Positions 16,257 through 26,312 of a stretch of 64,000 bases of DNA are shown here, piece after piece (position 1 is the first letter of the stretch; every line of letters starts with the position of its first letter). The DNA lies in contig NZ_SNYC01000006.1 in assembly GCF_004362715.1 (NCBI RefSeq), forward strand, positions 372,001-436,000, written 5' to 3'. The notes beneath the pieces are model-generated. The model did no database searches. It was not told the origin of the DNA and saw only the letters and a program-made list of their open reading frames with translations. Source of the DNA: Pedobacter metabolipauper. Lineage in GTDB: Bacteria; Bacteroidota; Bacteroidia; Sphingobacteriales; Sphingobacteriaceae. The translations under genes and the position numbers were made by a program.

Positions 16257-19100
16257 TTATAATCCCATTTCCTTCTTTAAAAATTTACCGGTTAAGCTAA
16301 TCGGATTTTGGATCAGTCCTTCTGGTGTACCTTCAAACAAGATTCTTCCGCCGCCTGCGCCGCCTTCTTCACCAAGGTCAATTACCCAATCTGCAACCTT
16401 AACCACATCAAGGTTATGCTCAATCACCAGAATTGTATTTCCTTTATCAACAAGTTCGTTTAAAACCCCAAGCAAGACACTAATATCTTCAAAGTGTAAG
16501 CCTGTAGTTGGCTCATCCAGAATATAGAAAGTTCTGCCGGTATCTTTTTTAGAAAGTTCTGTAGCCAGTTTCACACGCTGTGCCTCTCCTCCGGATAAAG
16601 TAGTAGACGATTGTCCGAGTGTGATGTATCCCAATCCAACATCTTTCAGCGTCTTTATCTTACGGTAAATAGAGGGCATGTTCTCAAAGAATATACAAGC
16701 CTCTTCAATACTCATATCCAGTACATCGCTGATCGACTTACTCCGGTAGCGAACCTCAAGGGTTTCGCGGTTGTATCTTTTCCCGCCGCATTCTTCACAA
16801 GGCACCTGTACATCTGGCAGGAAGTTCATTTCAATCACCTTCATTCCTCCACCCTGACAGGTTTCACAACGTCCGCCTTTTACATTGAAAGAAAAACGTC
16901 CGGGTTTATATCCCCTGATCTTTGCTTCCGGCAACTGAACATATAAATTTCTGATGTCTGAAAATACACCTGTATAAGTTGATGGGTTGGATCTTGGCGT
17001 ACGCCCGATAGGTGCCTGATCAATCTCAATAACTTTGTCCAGTTCTTTTAAACCATTGATCTTTTCATAAGGTAAAGGATGTTTTTTCGCCCTGAAAAAA
17101 TGATGGTTTAATATCGGATACAGCGTTTCGGTAATCAGGCTGGATTTACCGCTTCCCGATACCCCGGTTACTGCAATAAATTTACCCAATGGAAAATCTA
17201 CAGAAACATCTTTTAAATTATGTCCGCTGGCCTTTATAATAGAAAGCTTATGGCCGTTACCTTTTCGGCGCTTTTTTGGAATTTCGATTCCCTTTCTGCC
17301 ATTCAGGTATGCTGCTGTCAGTGTATCTGATTTCAGGATCTCTGCTGGTGTACCCTGCGCAACAATTTGTCCGCCATGAACACCTGCAGCAGGGCCAACA
17401 TCTATCACATGATCTGCTTCTAAGATCATATCCTTATCGTGCTCTACCACAAGAACGGTATTGCCAAGATCTCTCAAATTCTTTAATGCCCCAATTAGAC
17501 GTTCGTTATCACGCTGGTGCAAACCAATACTTGGCTCATCCAGAATGTACATTACGTTCATCAGCTGAGAGCCTATTTGCGTAGCCAGCCTGATGCGCTG
17601 TGCCTCACCGCCAGATAAAGTTCGCGCGGTACGGTCTAACGAAAGATAATTTAATCCAACATCGGTTAAGAAACCCAACCGTGTACGTATCTCTTTTAAG
17701 ATCTCTTTGGCAATGGTATTCTGTCTTTCGCTTAAGCGGCTCTCTACATCAACATACCAGCTTTTTAAGCTGTTTATGTCCATTTCGGCAAGTTCAAATA
17801 TGTTCTTACCGTCAATTTTAAAATGAAGACTTTCTTTTTTTAAGCGGGCACCATTACAAACAGGACAGGTTTTCAACTTACGGAAAGATTCCATATCGTC
17901 AACTGCACCTTCTCCTTTGCGTTCCTGCTGTTCTTCTAAAAGCTTAATGATCCCGTCAAAAGTGATCTGGTAATTTTGAACATTCCATTTATTGTATTCA
18001 ACGGCAACACTCAAAAGCTCAGGTGCACCATTTAGAAGAATATCAATATTTTCATCTCCAAGTTTCTCCAATGGGGTAGAAAGAGAGAAATTGTATTTTT
18101 TGGCCACTGCTTTCAGCACCTGGAACATCCAAACATCGCGGTACTCGCCTAAAGGTGCCAGACCTCCGTTTAAGATGCTCAACTTCGGATTTGGCATTAC
18201 AGATTCTTTATCAATGACAAAGATGTAACCAAGACCATCGCAGTTCTCACAAGCACCATAAGGAGAATTGAAAGAGAAGCTGTTTGGCTGAGGTTCATCA
18301 TAAGAAATACCTGTTGTTGGGCACATCAGGAACCTGCTAAAGTGAGATACATTGTTGTCTTTATCACTAATCTTAATGATCCCTTTACCCAAGCGCATCG
18401 CTGTTTGCAAGGAATCCTGCAGGCGCTTTATGTCTTTACGGTCAACAATAAGACGGTCAACCACAATTTCAATATCATGGATCTTGTAACGGTCAACCTG
18501 CATTTTTGCCGTAATATCCTGAATATCCCCATCAATACGGACTTTAACATATCCTTGCTTACGGATCTGCTCAAACAACTCCCTGTAATGTCCTTTACGT
18601 CCCTTTACTACGGGTGCTAAAATATTAACAGGTAATTCTCCATATTTATTGAAAATGGTATTCAGGATCTGGTCTTCAGACATGCGTTCCATCCGCTCGC
18701 CGGTGTTGTAAGAAAATGCATCGGCGGTACGGGCATAGAGCAGACGCATAAAATCGTAGATCTCTGTGATTGTGCCAACAGTTGACCGTGGATTTTTACT
18801 GGTTGTCTTTTGTTCAATTGCAATTACAGGACTTAGCCCAGATACTTTATCCACATCTGGTCTTTCCATTCCACCCATAAACTGGCGGGAATAAGCACTA
18901 AATGTTTCCATATAGCGTCGCTGTCCTTCCGCATAAATCGTATCAAAAGCCAATGATGATTTACCACTGCCACTTAAACCAGTAATAACAACCAGTTTAT
19001 TTCGGGGAAAGGAAACATCTATATTTTTAAGGTTATGTACCCTGGCACCATATACTTCTACATCTTTTTGCTCGCCCAGGTCAATGGTATTCTTGCTCAT
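16257..19100 (-). CDS. uvrA: Excinuclease ABC subunit A
   Basis: A 947-residue damage-recognition ATPase of nucleotide excision repair. It has two ABC modules, with Walker A motifs [13 protein letters not shown] (about 41-53) and [13 protein letters not shown] (about 645), ABC signatures [14 protein letters not shown] and [14 protein letters not shown], and Walker [12 protein letters not shown] and [11 protein letters not shown]. Cysteine pairs of the zinc modules are [27 protein letters not shown] and CEECGGKRY. The first module has CPTTG in place of CxxC, which is common in this phylum. The nnrD gene follows after 13 bases on the same strand. Confidence 0.97.
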   Translation of the reverse strand: MSKNTIDLGEQKDVEVYGARVHNLKNIDVSFPRNKLVVITGLSGSGKSSLAFDTIYAEGQRRYMETFSAYSRQFMGGMERPDVDKVSGLSPVIAIEQKTTSKNPRSTVGTITEIYDFMRLLYARTADAFSYNTGERMERMSEDQILNTIFNKYGELPVNILAPVVKGRKGHYRELFEQIRKQGYVKVRIDGDIQDITAKMQVDRYKIHDIEIVVDRLIVDRKDIKRLQDSLQTAMRLGKGIIKISDKDNNVSHFSRFLMCPTTGISYDEPQPNSFSFNSPYGACENCDGLGYIFVIDKESVMPNPKLSILNGGLAPLGEYRDVWMFQVLKAVAKKYNFSLSTPLEKLGDENIDILLNGAPELLSVAVEYNKWNVQNYQITFDGIIKLLEEQQERKGEGAVDDMESFRKLKTCPVCNGARLKKESLHFKIDGKNIFELAEMDINSLKSWYVDVESRLSERQNTIAKEILKEIRTRLGFLTDVGLNYLSLDRTARTLSGGEAQRIRLATQIGSQLMNVMYILDEPSIGLHQRDNERLIGALKNLRDLGNTVLVVEHDKDMILEADHVIDVGPAAGVHGGQIVAQGTPAEILKSDTLTAAYLNGRKGIEIPKKRRKGNGHKLSIIKASGHNLKDVSVDFPLGKFIAVTGVSGSGKSSLITETLYPILNHHFFRAKKHPLPYEKINGLKELDKVIEIDQAPIGRTPRSNPSTYTGVFSDIRNLYVQLPEAKIRGYKPGRFSFNVKGGRCETCQGGGMKVIEMNFLPDVQVPCEECGGKRYNRETLEVRYRSKSISDVLDMSIEEACIFFENMPSIYRKIKTLKDVGLGYITLGQSSTTLSGGEAQRVKLATELSKKDTGRTFYILDEPTTGLHFEDISVLLGVLNELVDKGNTILVIEHNLDVVKVADWVIDLGEEGGAGGGRILFEGTPEGLIQNPISLTGKFLKKEMGL

Positions 19101-19203
19101 ATTTTATATAAAAACGATATTGATATCTAACGGTTTAAGATAGCAATTTTTAAACCACAAAGGTAATTCATTAAAAGCAAAAACTATGTCAGCTAAAGGT
19201 TTT

Positions 19204-20256
19204 TTACCAAACCAGCGTGGTATTGTTCTCTGTAGGGTGGCCGGTGCATACCAGCACCCGTCCGGCAGCTATTTCATGATCCATTAAAACTTCATTATAG
19301 TCCATCCGCACATTTCCGGTTGTACAGGTAGCTGTACAGGTGCTGCAGATTCCGGCGCGGCAGCTATACGGTAAGTCGATGTGATGAGAAAGGGCTTCCT
19401 GCAGGATCGTCCGGTTATATGGAACAGACAAACTATAAACAACGCCTTTATAGTTTAGGTTTACGGTATAAGTGTTGGCATCCCTGATCTGTTTTTCTGA
19501 CATGTCATCGTCATCAGCTTCATCTTCGGGCAGTACAAATGTTTCTCTTTTAATCTGTGTAATATCATAACCCAGCTTCAGTAAAGTGATGCGGCAGGTA
19601 ACCATATAATCAATAGGCCCGCAGGTATAAAACAGGGCCTGCTGCTTATCAAACTCCATGTGTTCAGCTACAAGACGCTCAATCAGCGATACATTTAACC
19701 TGGCCATCAGCAGGTTCTTTGACTGACTAAATGCGAAGATCACTTTTAGCCGGTCTGGATGTTTGGATTGCAATGCTGTGAGTTCCTCATAAAAAAGTGA
19801 TTCATCTGCAGAGCGGTTGCTGTAGATCAATACAATCTTCGAATGGGTCTCTTTAACAAGCGCTGTCTTTATAATAGCGTAAACTGGTGTAATGCCTACG
19901 CCTGCAGCAAAAAGAAATACGGTTCTTTTAAGAGCCGGATTCGGATGATAAACAAAGATCCCGTTGGGCTGCATCGCATACAACACATCTCCTACAACCG
20001 TTCTATGATGCAGCAACCTGGATATTTCGCCATTCTCTACGCGCTTTATAGAAATAGCAAGAGGTTCATCTACATCAGGTGAGCTGCATAAGGAATAAGA
20101 TCTTCTTAGTTCACGTCCCTGGATATCAAACACAAACGTTAAAAACTGTCCGGCTAAATAGGTTGGCTTGTCTCCCTCTAAAACTTCAAAGCTTAGAATG
20201 AGTGTTTCACCGGGGCCATAAGTCATGGTTTTTATCTGCAGTTTCATCAATCCCAT
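19204..20256 (-). CDS. Ferredoxin-NADP reductase-like flavoprotein with 2Fe-2S domain (PaaE type)
   Basis: A 350-residue reductase made of an FAD-binding barrel (RRSYSLCSSPD near 55-65), an NAD(P)-binding domain (FLFAAGVGITPVYAII, then YTCGPIDYM) and a C-terminal plant-type 2Fe-2S ferredoxin domain with CRAGICSTCTATC and a final cysteine in VLVCTGHP. This is the layout of PaaE/PaaK, the reductase of phenylacetyl-CoA epoxidase, and of related oxygenase reductases. No other paa genes are nearby, so the partner oxygenase cannot be named. ATG 20256 is preferred over an upstream TTG at 20274. An acidic insert (EDEADDDDM) lies near residue 250. Confidence 0.87.
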   Translation of the reverse strand: MGLMKLQIKTMTYGPGETLILSFEVLEGDKPTYLAGQFLTFVFDIQGRELRRSYSLCSSPDVDEPLAISIKRVENGEISRLLHHRTVVGDVLYAMQPNGIFVYHPNPALKRTVFLFAAGVGITPVYAIIKTALVKETHSKIVLIYSNRSADESLFYEELTALQSKHPDRLKVIFAFSQSKNLLMARLNVSLIERLVAEHMEFDKQQALFYTCGPIDYMVTCRITLLKLGYDITQIKRETFVLPEDEADDDDMSEKQIRDANTYTVNLNYKGVVYSLSVPYNRTILQEALSHHIDLPYSCRAGICSTCTATCTTGNVRMDYNEVLMDHEIAAGRVLVCTGHPTENNTTLVW

Positions 20257-20328
20257 AGGGCAGTAAATTAACAAATTTCATACAGAATAAAAAAACAAGG
20301 GTTAATAAACCTGAAATGATATAACCAA

Positions 20329-20362
20329 AAAGAGGATGATCATATCAATGAACATCCTCTTT
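20329..20362 (-). terminator. Terminator after the lytic transglycosylase gene
   Basis: A perfect 10-bp stem AAAGAGGATG/CATCCTCTTT (20329-20338 and 20353-20362) lies 24 bases past the stop codon. On the minus strand a short TTTT run follows. Confidence 0.65.
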
Positions 20363-20386
20363 CCCCATTTGCAGTCTTTTATTTAC

Positions 20387-21172
20387 TTATTCCGTATTGG
20401 CATTTTCTGCGTTATATGCCAATAGCGCTCTCGGAGCTCTATAGCCATAACGAACAGGATCTTCCACAATCTCTTTCATGGAAATCAATTTGTACACGTA
20501 ACCAGCAGTTTCGCGGTTAAGTTTCATTTTGAAGTAATTATCCTGATTTTGACGGTCTATTTGTTTTCTCATGTGGCCATCTCCTACATTGTAGGCTGCC
20601 GCCACCAGGGTCCAGCTATCAAAGATACCATACAGTTCTTTGATATACTTACAGGCCGCTATGGTAGATTTACGAAGATTTTTACGTTCATCTACTCTAG
20701 AATTAACTTTTAAACCGTAATTACGGGCTGTTCCGGGCATAAACTGCCAAAAACCTGCAGCACCTTTTGGTGATACGCCCCCTTGTAAACCTGACTCAAC
20801 CAAAGGAACATATTTAAAGTCCTCGGGAATACCATAAGCGGCAAGGATTGGTTCTATTACAGGAAACCATTCTGCTGCTTTTCTATGTAAGCGATTGGTC
20901 TGTAATTTACTGAAATTATACGCAGCAAGAACTTTTTTCATTTTACGCTCCACTTTGGCATCGCCTAGCGGGAGTGTTTCTTCTGCGAAATTTAACTGGG
21001 CCATAAGAGATAATGGCACCGGAATTTGTGTTGTTATTGTATCTTTTATTGTGGTTGTCTTTCCTACTTTTGAAAGACTTTTTGCTGCTTGGGGCATGTT
21101 GTAAGCAAACACTTTTGCCATAACCAATAATGTTATAATTATCGTACATGTTATTATGTGTTTCTTTATCAT
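20387..21172 (-). CDS. Lytic murein transglycosylase (GH23/SLT domain)
   Basis: A 261-residue exported enzyme that cleaves peptidoglycan to 1,6-anhydromuramyl products. After a signal peptide (IITCTIIITLLVMAKVFA), the SLT domain has the catalytic glutamate in YVPLVESGLQGGVSPKGAAG, then FWQFMPGTARNYGL and AAYNVGDGHMRK. No LysM repeats, so it resembles the catalytic half of MltD. The ATG at 21172 is chosen over one 16 codons upstream because a GGAGG lies directly before it; such a clear Shine-Dalgarno is rare in Bacteroidota. A terminator follows. Confidence 0.9.
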   Translation of the reverse strand: MIKKHIITCTIIITLLVMAKVFAYNMPQAAKSLSKVGKTTTIKDTITTQIPVPLSLMAQLNFAEETLPLGDAKVERKMKKVLAAYNFSKLQTNRLHRKAAEWFPVIEPILAAYGIPEDFKYVPLVESGLQGGVSPKGAAGFWQFMPGTARNYGLKVNSRVDERKNLRKSTIAACKYIKELYGIFDSWTLVAAAYNVGDGHMRKQIDRQNQDNYFKMKLNRETAGYVYKLISMKEIVEDPVRYGYRAPRALLAYNAENANTE

Positions 21173-21722
21173 TTTCCTCCTTTTTTTGGTTAACAATATT
21201 AAACGGCTGCAAACATACAATATATTTATCTAATTATCAACCATTTACAAAAATAACCGCCAAAATCTGCGTTTAAACGTTTTAAACAAAGATTTTTAAA
21301 AGTCAAACTGGCCCTTAAAAATGCATCTGGCATATCGGATCCCTTTTGTTCAAATTCCCGGTTTTTAGCTTGCACAATTGGTTATAAAAGAACTGACTTG
21401 AAAGTCCTTTCAGGTAATGATGGTATTGCCAATATCTAGTAGTGGCACTGCCAAAATTCTAAGAGAAATGATATAAATTATAGTAAAAAAAAGAAATACC
21501 AGCAGGATCATTTAACACATCTTTAATTTTAGCAGCAGCCTATTTCCGCTAGTACTTACATTAAAGATTCCAGACGGATGTAAAGAAAACATGATAATGG
21601 AATCAAAAGCAGCAACCGACAGGCCTATTAAAGATCGTTTAAACTTATTCAAAAAACTGTCATTTAATAGTCGGCCGAATCACCATTTGAAAGTTAAAAT
21701 TGTGAATTAGAGCATTTTTAAC
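21173..21722. other. Long intergenic region
   Basis: About 550 bases, AT-rich, between the divergent transglycosylase and pseudouridine synthase genes. Apart from the Shine-Dalgarno of the first, the promoter of the second and one short open frame (21597-21710), I see only a weak hairpin (TGAAAG-TCC-TTTCA near 21400) and no RNA gene. Confidence 0.5.
21597..21710 (+). CDS. Small basic open frame, doubtful
   Basis: ATG at 21597, TAG at 21708. It encodes 37 residues, MESKAATDRPIKDRLNLFKK followed by a basic tail. Composition is plausible for a small cytosolic protein, but there is no promoter box near it, and its end overlaps the -33 element of the next promoter. I cannot assign a family. Confidence 0.25.
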   Translation: MESKAATDRPIKDRLNLFKKLSFNSRPNHHLKVKIVN

Positions 21723-21730
21723 TAAATTTG
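21700..21730 (+). promoter_or_regulatory. Promoter for the pseudouridine synthase gene
   Basis: TTG at 21700-21702 and TAAATTTG at 21723-21730 are 20 bases apart, matching the Bacteroidota promoter. The leader to the ATG is about 29 bases. Confidence 0.65.
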
Positions 21731-21763
21731 CACCCGCATTAATTATGCGGTTAAGAGCGTATC

Positions 21764-23347
21764 ATGATAAAAAATAACAATAGGAACAGTCGGGATGACA
21801 AGTCCAAACCGGGAAACCGAAGCACAACGGGCAGAAGACCAAGTGGAACAGATAGTTCATACAAGGGAAAAAGCAAGTTTGACGATAAGGAAGGGAAGGA
21901 TAATAAATTTGGTGGCTCCCGGGATTTTAAGCCGAGAGAAGGTGACAGAAAAGATTTCAAACCGAGAGAAGGCGACAGGAAAGACTTTAAGCCAAGGGGA
22001 AGCAGCGATGGTGATGCCAGAAGCTTCAAACCAAGATCTGGCGGTGATTTTAAACCCAGAGAAGGCGACAGAAAAGATTTTAAACCAAGGGGAAGCAGCG
22101 ATGGTGATGCCAGAAGCTTTAAGCCAAGAACTGGCGGTGATTTTAAACCGAGAGAAGGCGACAGAAAAGATTTTAAACCAAGGGGAAGCAGCGATGGCGA
22201 TGCCAGAAGCTTCAAACCAAGATCTGGCGGTGATTTTAAACCGAGAGAAGGCGACAGAAAAGATTTCAAACCAAGGGGAAGCAGCGATGGCGATGCCAGA
22301 AGCTTCAAACCAAGATCTGGTGGTGATTTTAAACCCAGAGACGGAGAAAAGAGAGACTTTAAGCCCAGAGCTTTTAAAGAAGGCAGCTCAAGAGAAACTC
22401 CTCCAGGAGAAAAAACCCGCAGTTATATAAAGAAAGATAATTTCAGTACTGGCGGTGATAAACCGTTCAGGAAATTCGATGATACAAAAAGCTCCTCATC
22501 CAGGAGTACTGACAGCAGACCATTTAGAAAAAGAGACAGCGATTCAAAATCTGATTTTCAGGATCGCGGTGAACGTGTAGAAAACGGTCCGACCATGCGC
22601 AGCAGGAAAAATGCACCTGTTAAAGATGACGGACTAATCCGTTTAAACAGATACATTGCCAATTCTGGTATTTGTTCAAGACGTAAGGCTGATGAACTAA
22701 TTGCAGCTGGTGTGGTTTCTGTTAATGGTGAAGTAGTTTCTGAACTGGGACAAAAAGTTGATCCTGGAAAAGATGAAATCCGTTACAATGGTGAATTGCT
22801 GAAACGTGAGAAAAGAGTTTACGTTCTATTAAACAAGCCTAAAGACTACATTACTACTACTGATGATCCGCAGGAGCGCCGTACCGTAATGCAGCTGGTT
22901 GAAAAAGCAAGCAGGGAACGGATCTATCCGGTAGGAAGATTAGACCGCAACACTACCGGTCTCTTATTAATGACCAATGATGGCGATCTTGCTGATAAAT
23001 TATCTCATCCAAAAAATGGAATCACCAAAATTTATCATGTTGAATTAAACAGAAGTTTAAGTCAGGGTGACTTCAATAAAATCGAGTTTGGATTGGAACT
23101 GGAAGACGGATTGATCAAACCAGATAACATCTCCTATGTTGCCGGTGGCACCAAAAGAGAAGTAGGCATCCAGATTCACAGCGGAAAGAACCGGATTGTA
23201 CGCCGTATATTCGAACATCTCGGCTATGATGTTGTAAAACTTGACCGTGTTGTTTATGGTAACCTAACCAAGAAAGACCTTCCACGTGGAAGATGGCGCT
23301 TCCTGGAAGAACATGAACTGATCCAGATCAAACATCTTATTAAATAA
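21764..23347 (+). CDS. RsuA/RluB-family pseudouridine synthase with long repetitive N-terminal extension
   Basis: A 527-residue protein in two parts. Residues 1-285 are a charged, disordered extension rich in Lys, Arg, Asp and Gly with many FKPR motifs, including four 31-residue repeats. Residues about 290-527 form a complete S4 domain (RLNRYIANSGICSRRKADEL) and RsuA/RluB catalytic domain with the nucleophilic aspartate in GRLDRNTTGLLLMTNDGDL. The enzyme should modify 23S (RluB) or 16S rRNA. The basic extension probably binds RNA; similar extensions occur on Bacteroidota RluB-like proteins, with variable repeat number. The lactonase gene starts seven bases after the stop. Confidence 0.92.
   Translation: MIKNNNRNSRDDKSKPGNRSTTGRRPSGTDSSYKGKSKFDDKEGKDNKFGGSRDFKPREGDRKDFKPREGDRKDFKPRGSSDGDARSFKPRSGGDFKPREGDRKDFKPRGSSDGDARSFKPRTGGDFKPREGDRKDFKPRGSSDGDARSFKPRSGGDFKPREGDRKDFKPRGSSDGDARSFKPRSGGDFKPRDGEKRDFKPRAFKEGSSRETPPGEKTRSYIKKDNFSTGGDKPFRKFDDTKSSSSRSTDSRPFRKRDSDSKSDFQDRGERVENGPTMRSRKNAPVKDDGLIRLNRYIANSGICSRRKADELIAAGVVSVNGEVVSELGQKVDPGKDEIRYNGELLKREKRVYVLLNKPKDYITTTDDPQERRTVMQLVEKASRERIYPVGRLDRNTTGLLLMTNDGDLADKLSHPKNGITKIYHVELNRSLSQGDFNKIEFGLELEDGLIKPDNISYVAGGTKREVGIQIHSGKNRIVRRIFEHLGYDVVKLDRVVYGNLTKKDLPRGRWRFLEEHELIQIKHLIK
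21998..22369 (+). repeat. Four tandem 93-bp repeats inside the pseudouridine synthase gene
   Basis: Units start at 21998, 22091, 22184 and 22277, each encoding 31 residues that begin GSSDGDARSFKPR. The first three are nearly identical at DNA level and the last is diverged at its end (REGDRK becomes RDGEKR). A partial unit (DFKPREGDRK) precedes the array twice. The period keeps the reading frame, so copy changes alter only length. Confidence 0.9.
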
Positions 23348-23354
23348 ATAGTAT

Positions 23355-24491
23355 ATGAGAACACCCTTGCTTTTGCCTATCCTGCTCCTATCCTTTCAGC
23401 TACCAGCACAAACAGCAAAGCAAAAACAAGCAGCCGGTACCAATTTCAATCTTTTAATTGGAACGTATACACACAATGGCAAAAGCGAGGGTATCTATAC
23501 TTATAATTTCAATACTTCAACGGCAGTCACTACTTTAAAGCGTGAGACCAGCCAAATTGAAAACCCCAGTTTTCTGACCGTTTCTGCAGATAAAAAGTTT
23601 GTTTACAGCGTGAATGAAAGTGGTGCCAAAAGTACGATCAGCTCATTTGGTTTTGATGCCAAAACTGGGGCACTTGGTTTTATCAATAAACAAGACAGCC
23701 ACGGTACAGATCCCTGCTACATCACTTCAGATCAAACCAACGTTATTGTAGCTAATTACAGTGGCGGCAGCCTTGCTATATTCGGCCGGAAAGCAGATGG
23801 ATCATTATCTGAAGCCAAACAGGTGATACAACATACCGGAAAAAGTATTGATCCTAAAAGACAGACTTCGGCACACGTACACCAGGTACAGTTTAGCCCG
23901 GATAAGAAATACCTGATCTGCAATGATCTTGGCGAAGATCAAATCTATATCTACACGTATAATCCTGCTGAAAAGAATAACATACTCGCTATTAAAACGG
24001 TAATAAAGACAGATGCGGGCAGTGGCCCAAGACACCTGACCTTTAGTCCAAATGGCAAATTCGTTTATTTGGCCCATGAGTTTACCGGTAGTATCATTGC
24101 ATACGCCTATAAGGATGGGAATTTAACTAAGATTCAGCAAGTAAGCACTGTTGAAGAAGGTTTTAAAGGAAACATAGACGGTGCAGACATTCACATTTCT
24201 GCAGATGGTAAGTTCCTGTACGAAAGTAACCGCGGTGATGCCAATACCATTTCCGTATTTGCTGTACATCCGGCAGGCACCCTTTCATTGGTATCCAGGG
24301 TTAATAGCCTTGGCAAAGGCCCCAGGAACTTTGCAATTGATCCAAGCGGCAAATATTTGCTCGTTGCACATCAATACACCAACAACGTGGTTATCTTTAA
24401 AAGAGACATTAAAACAGGGGTTTTAAAAGATAGTGGAAAAAGAATCGAATTGAATTCACCCGTTTGCCTGGTATTTACCCCGGTAAAATAG
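23355..24491 (+). CDS. Secreted lactonase, seven-bladed beta-propeller (6-phosphogluconolactonase-like)
   Basis: A 378-residue protein of the Pgl/lactonase family (PF10282 type). A signal peptide (MRTPLLLPILLLSFQLPAQT) directs export. Blade motifs repeat along the chain, for example GTYTHNGKSEGIYTY, ENPSFLTVSADKKFVYSVNE, HVHQVQFSPDKKYLICNDLG, GPRHLTFSPNGKFVYLAHE and GPRNFAIDPSGKYLLVAHQ. Because it is exported, the substrate is unlikely to be cytosolic 6-phosphogluconolactone; an extracellular sugar lactone is more plausible. It begins seven bases after the pseudouridine synthase and is probably co-transcribed. Confidence 0.88.
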   Translation: MRTPLLLPILLLSFQLPAQTAKQKQAAGTNFNLLIGTYTHNGKSEGIYTYNFNTSTAVTTLKRETSQIENPSFLTVSADKKFVYSVNESGAKSTISSFGFDAKTGALGFINKQDSHGTDPCYITSDQTNVIVANYSGGSLAIFGRKADGSLSEAKQVIQHTGKSIDPKRQTSAHVHQVQFSPDKKYLICNDLGEDQIYIYTYNPAEKNNILAIKTVIKTDAGSGPRHLTFSPNGKFVYLAHEFTGSIIAYAYKDGNLTKIQQVSTVEEGFKGNIDGADIHISADGKFLYESNRGDANTISVFAVHPAGTLSLVSRVNSLGKGPRNFAIDPSGKYLLVAHQYTNNVVIFKRDIKTGVLKDSGKRIELNSPVCLVFTPVK

Positions 24492-24569
24492 CCTCTACAA
24501 TCTTACAATCCGTAATTACAGATTGGGACGAATACCCAAACAGCACAAATAAGTTTTATTGCTGAATAA

Positions 24570-25715
24570 TTAGGCCTCTTTCAGGTTAAACTGATTTTCA
24601 ATAACTTGATTATAGTAGCTGATATAATCTGGCAATATTTTCTTAAGGTCAAAATCCTTGGCTCTTATAAATGCATTTTCTTTGAACCGGTTTAGTACCT
24701 CATCGCTTTGCAGTATAGAAATTGCTTTAGAAGCCATATCATCTATATCGCCAACGTTACTCATATATCCGCAATACCCATCAACATTCAACTCTGGCAA
24801 ACCACCTGCATTAGAGGTTATAATTGGAACCTTACAAGCCATTGCTTCCAATGCGGCCAAACCAAAGCTCTCTGTTTCTGATGGCATTAGGAACAGGTCT
24901 GAAACAGACAGGATCTCTTCAATTGCATCTTGTTTCCCTAAAAACCGTACATGATCACAAACACCCATATCCCGGCACAACTGTTCATTGTACGCACGCT
25001 CAGGTCCGTCACCAACCATCAATAATTTAGAAGGGATCTTTTCCTGGATCTTTTGGAACATCCGGATCACATCATCCGTTCTTTTAACTTTTCTAAAGTT
25101 AGAAGTATGAATTAAGATCCGTTCATTATTAGGGGCAATCGCTTTTTTAAAGTGGTCTTTAGGTTTCAGGCTAAATCTCGAAAAGTCGATAAAGTTAGGG
25201 ATAACCTTAATTTCACGGGTAATGTCAAAATGCTTTAGCGTATCTTCTTTAAGGTCTTGAGATACCGTAGTAACCCCATCAGATTTGTTTATAGAAAAAG
25301 TAACTACCGGCTTATAGGTTGGGTCTTTTCCAACCAGGGTAATGTCTGTACCGTGCAATGTGGTTACAAAGGGAATGTTAATACCATAGCTTTCCAGGAT
25401 CTGCTTGGCCATAAATGCGGCAGAGGCATGGGGTATTGCATAATGAACGTGTAAAATATCCAGCTGTTCAAAACGGACTACATCTACCAGCTTACTGGCC
25501 AGTGCAGATTCATATGGGGCGTAATCAAACAATGGATAATCCCTTACAGATACTTCATGATAAAATAAATTCTCGGAGAAAAAATCTAAGCGGGCGGGCT
25601 GACTGTAGGTGATGAAGTGAACCTGATGGCCTTCATCAGCCAATGCTTTACCTAATTCGGTTGCAACAACACCACTACCTCCAAAAGTAGGGTAACAAAC
25701 AATACCTATTTTCAT
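24570..25715 (-). CDS. bshA: N-acetyl-alpha-D-glucosaminyl L-malate synthase
   Basis: A 381-residue GT4 glycosyltransferase for the first step of bacillithiol synthesis, joining UDP-GlcNAc and L-malate. The N-terminus MKIGIVCYPTFGGSGVVATE with the GGSG loop and the HVHYAIPHASAAFMAKQIL segment are hallmarks of BshA. The donor site has the E-x7-E motif (SETESFGLAALEAMACKVP, about 285-303). It links with YtxJ in this window and with the CstB-like enzyme to a bacillithiol economy. Neighbouring bsh genes are not present here, as is usual in Bacteroidota. Confidence 0.93.
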   Translation of the reverse strand: MKIGIVCYPTFGGSGVVATELGKALADEGHQVHFITYSQPARLDFFSENLFYHEVSVRDYPLFDYAPYESALASKLVDVVRFEQLDILHVHYAIPHASAAFMAKQILESYGINIPFVTTLHGTDITLVGKDPTYKPVVTFSINKSDGVTTVSQDLKEDTLKHFDITREIKVIPNFIDFSRFSLKPKDHFKKAIAPNNERILIHTSNFRKVKRTDDVIRMFQKIQEKIPSKLLMVGDGPERAYNEQLCRDMGVCDHVRFLGKQDAIEEILSVSDLFLMPSETESFGLAALEAMACKVPIITSNAGGLPELNVDGYCGYMSNVGDIDDMASKAISILQSDEVLNRFKENAFIRAKDFDLKKILPDYISYYNQVIENQFNLKEA

Positions 25716-25806
25716 TACTATATTTTATGATGCAAAGTACCGCACTTAAACTGAGCTTTATGTTAAACAATTGCAATTATTTGCACCAAATGAAGTAATG
25801 ATTCTA

Positions 25807-26292
25807 TTACGATGATTTCATCTCGGTCATGATCACCAGATACATCTCATTTGGTCTTTGTGTACCTATATAATAATGAAACCCATCGCTGTCGGTAAGC
25901 ACAATTGCATCCTTACCGGAAGAGTAAAAACGGATGCTCCCTTTGCGGTGAAGATTATATACCGGGTTATTAAAAAGATAATTGCTATACGTATCCTTTC
26001 TAACACTAACGATAGAATTCAAATCAATCTCCACTTTTTTGGCAGACCAAAGGCCAGTTATAATGATTCGTTTATGGTCTATAATGGTCTGGTATTGAAT
26101 TAAAAACAGCAACGCGATAGAAACACCAATAATACCAAAACCGACAACAAGAAACAGATCTTGTGTATTGTCCCGGTCCCGCTCATAGACATAAGCAGCA
26201 AAACAAAACGCTGCCATAACCAACCTTATACAGATTCGTACATAATCGCGGCCGATATATTGTTTTTCAAGAAAAGCGTAGCGGTTTCCCAT
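25807..26292 (-). CDS. Two-pass membrane protein of unknown function
   Basis: A 161-residue protein from ATG 26292 (an upstream TTG at 26307 would add five residues). Two hydrophobic segments (ICIRLVMAAFCFAAYVY and LFLVVGFGIIGVSIALLFLI) in the first 75 residues are followed by a mostly beta-strand cytoplasmic part (IIDHKRIIITGLWSAKKVEI), which resembles PH-like or YdbT-type domains, though only loosely. It begins 20 bases after tilS and is likely co-transcribed with it. I do not recognise the family. Confidence 0.72.
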   Translation of the reverse strand: MGNRYAFLEKQYIGRDYVRICIRLVMAAFCFAAYVYERDRDNTQDLFLVVGFGIIGVSIALLFLIQYQTIIDHKRIIITGLWSAKKVEIDLNSIVSVRKDTYSNYLFNNPVYNLHRKGSIRFYSSGKDAIVLTDSDGFHYYIGTQRPNEMYLVIMTEMKSS

Positions 26293-26312
26293 TTCTATAA
26301 ATTTCAATAAAG

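Noticed and set aside
21751-22308. 185-codon minus-strand open frame rich in LGLKSFLSPS repeats
   Set aside because: It is the antisense of the 93-bp repeats in the pseudouridine synthase gene, and its repeats only mirror them.
21998-22369. CRISPR array
   Set aside because: Repeats are directly adjacent, 93 bp long, in frame within a gene, and there are no unique spacers.
21795-22430. 211-codon plus-strand frame in another register
   Set aside because: It arises from the same tandem repeats, since the 93-bp period keeps all frames open; it has no promoter, start context or domain.
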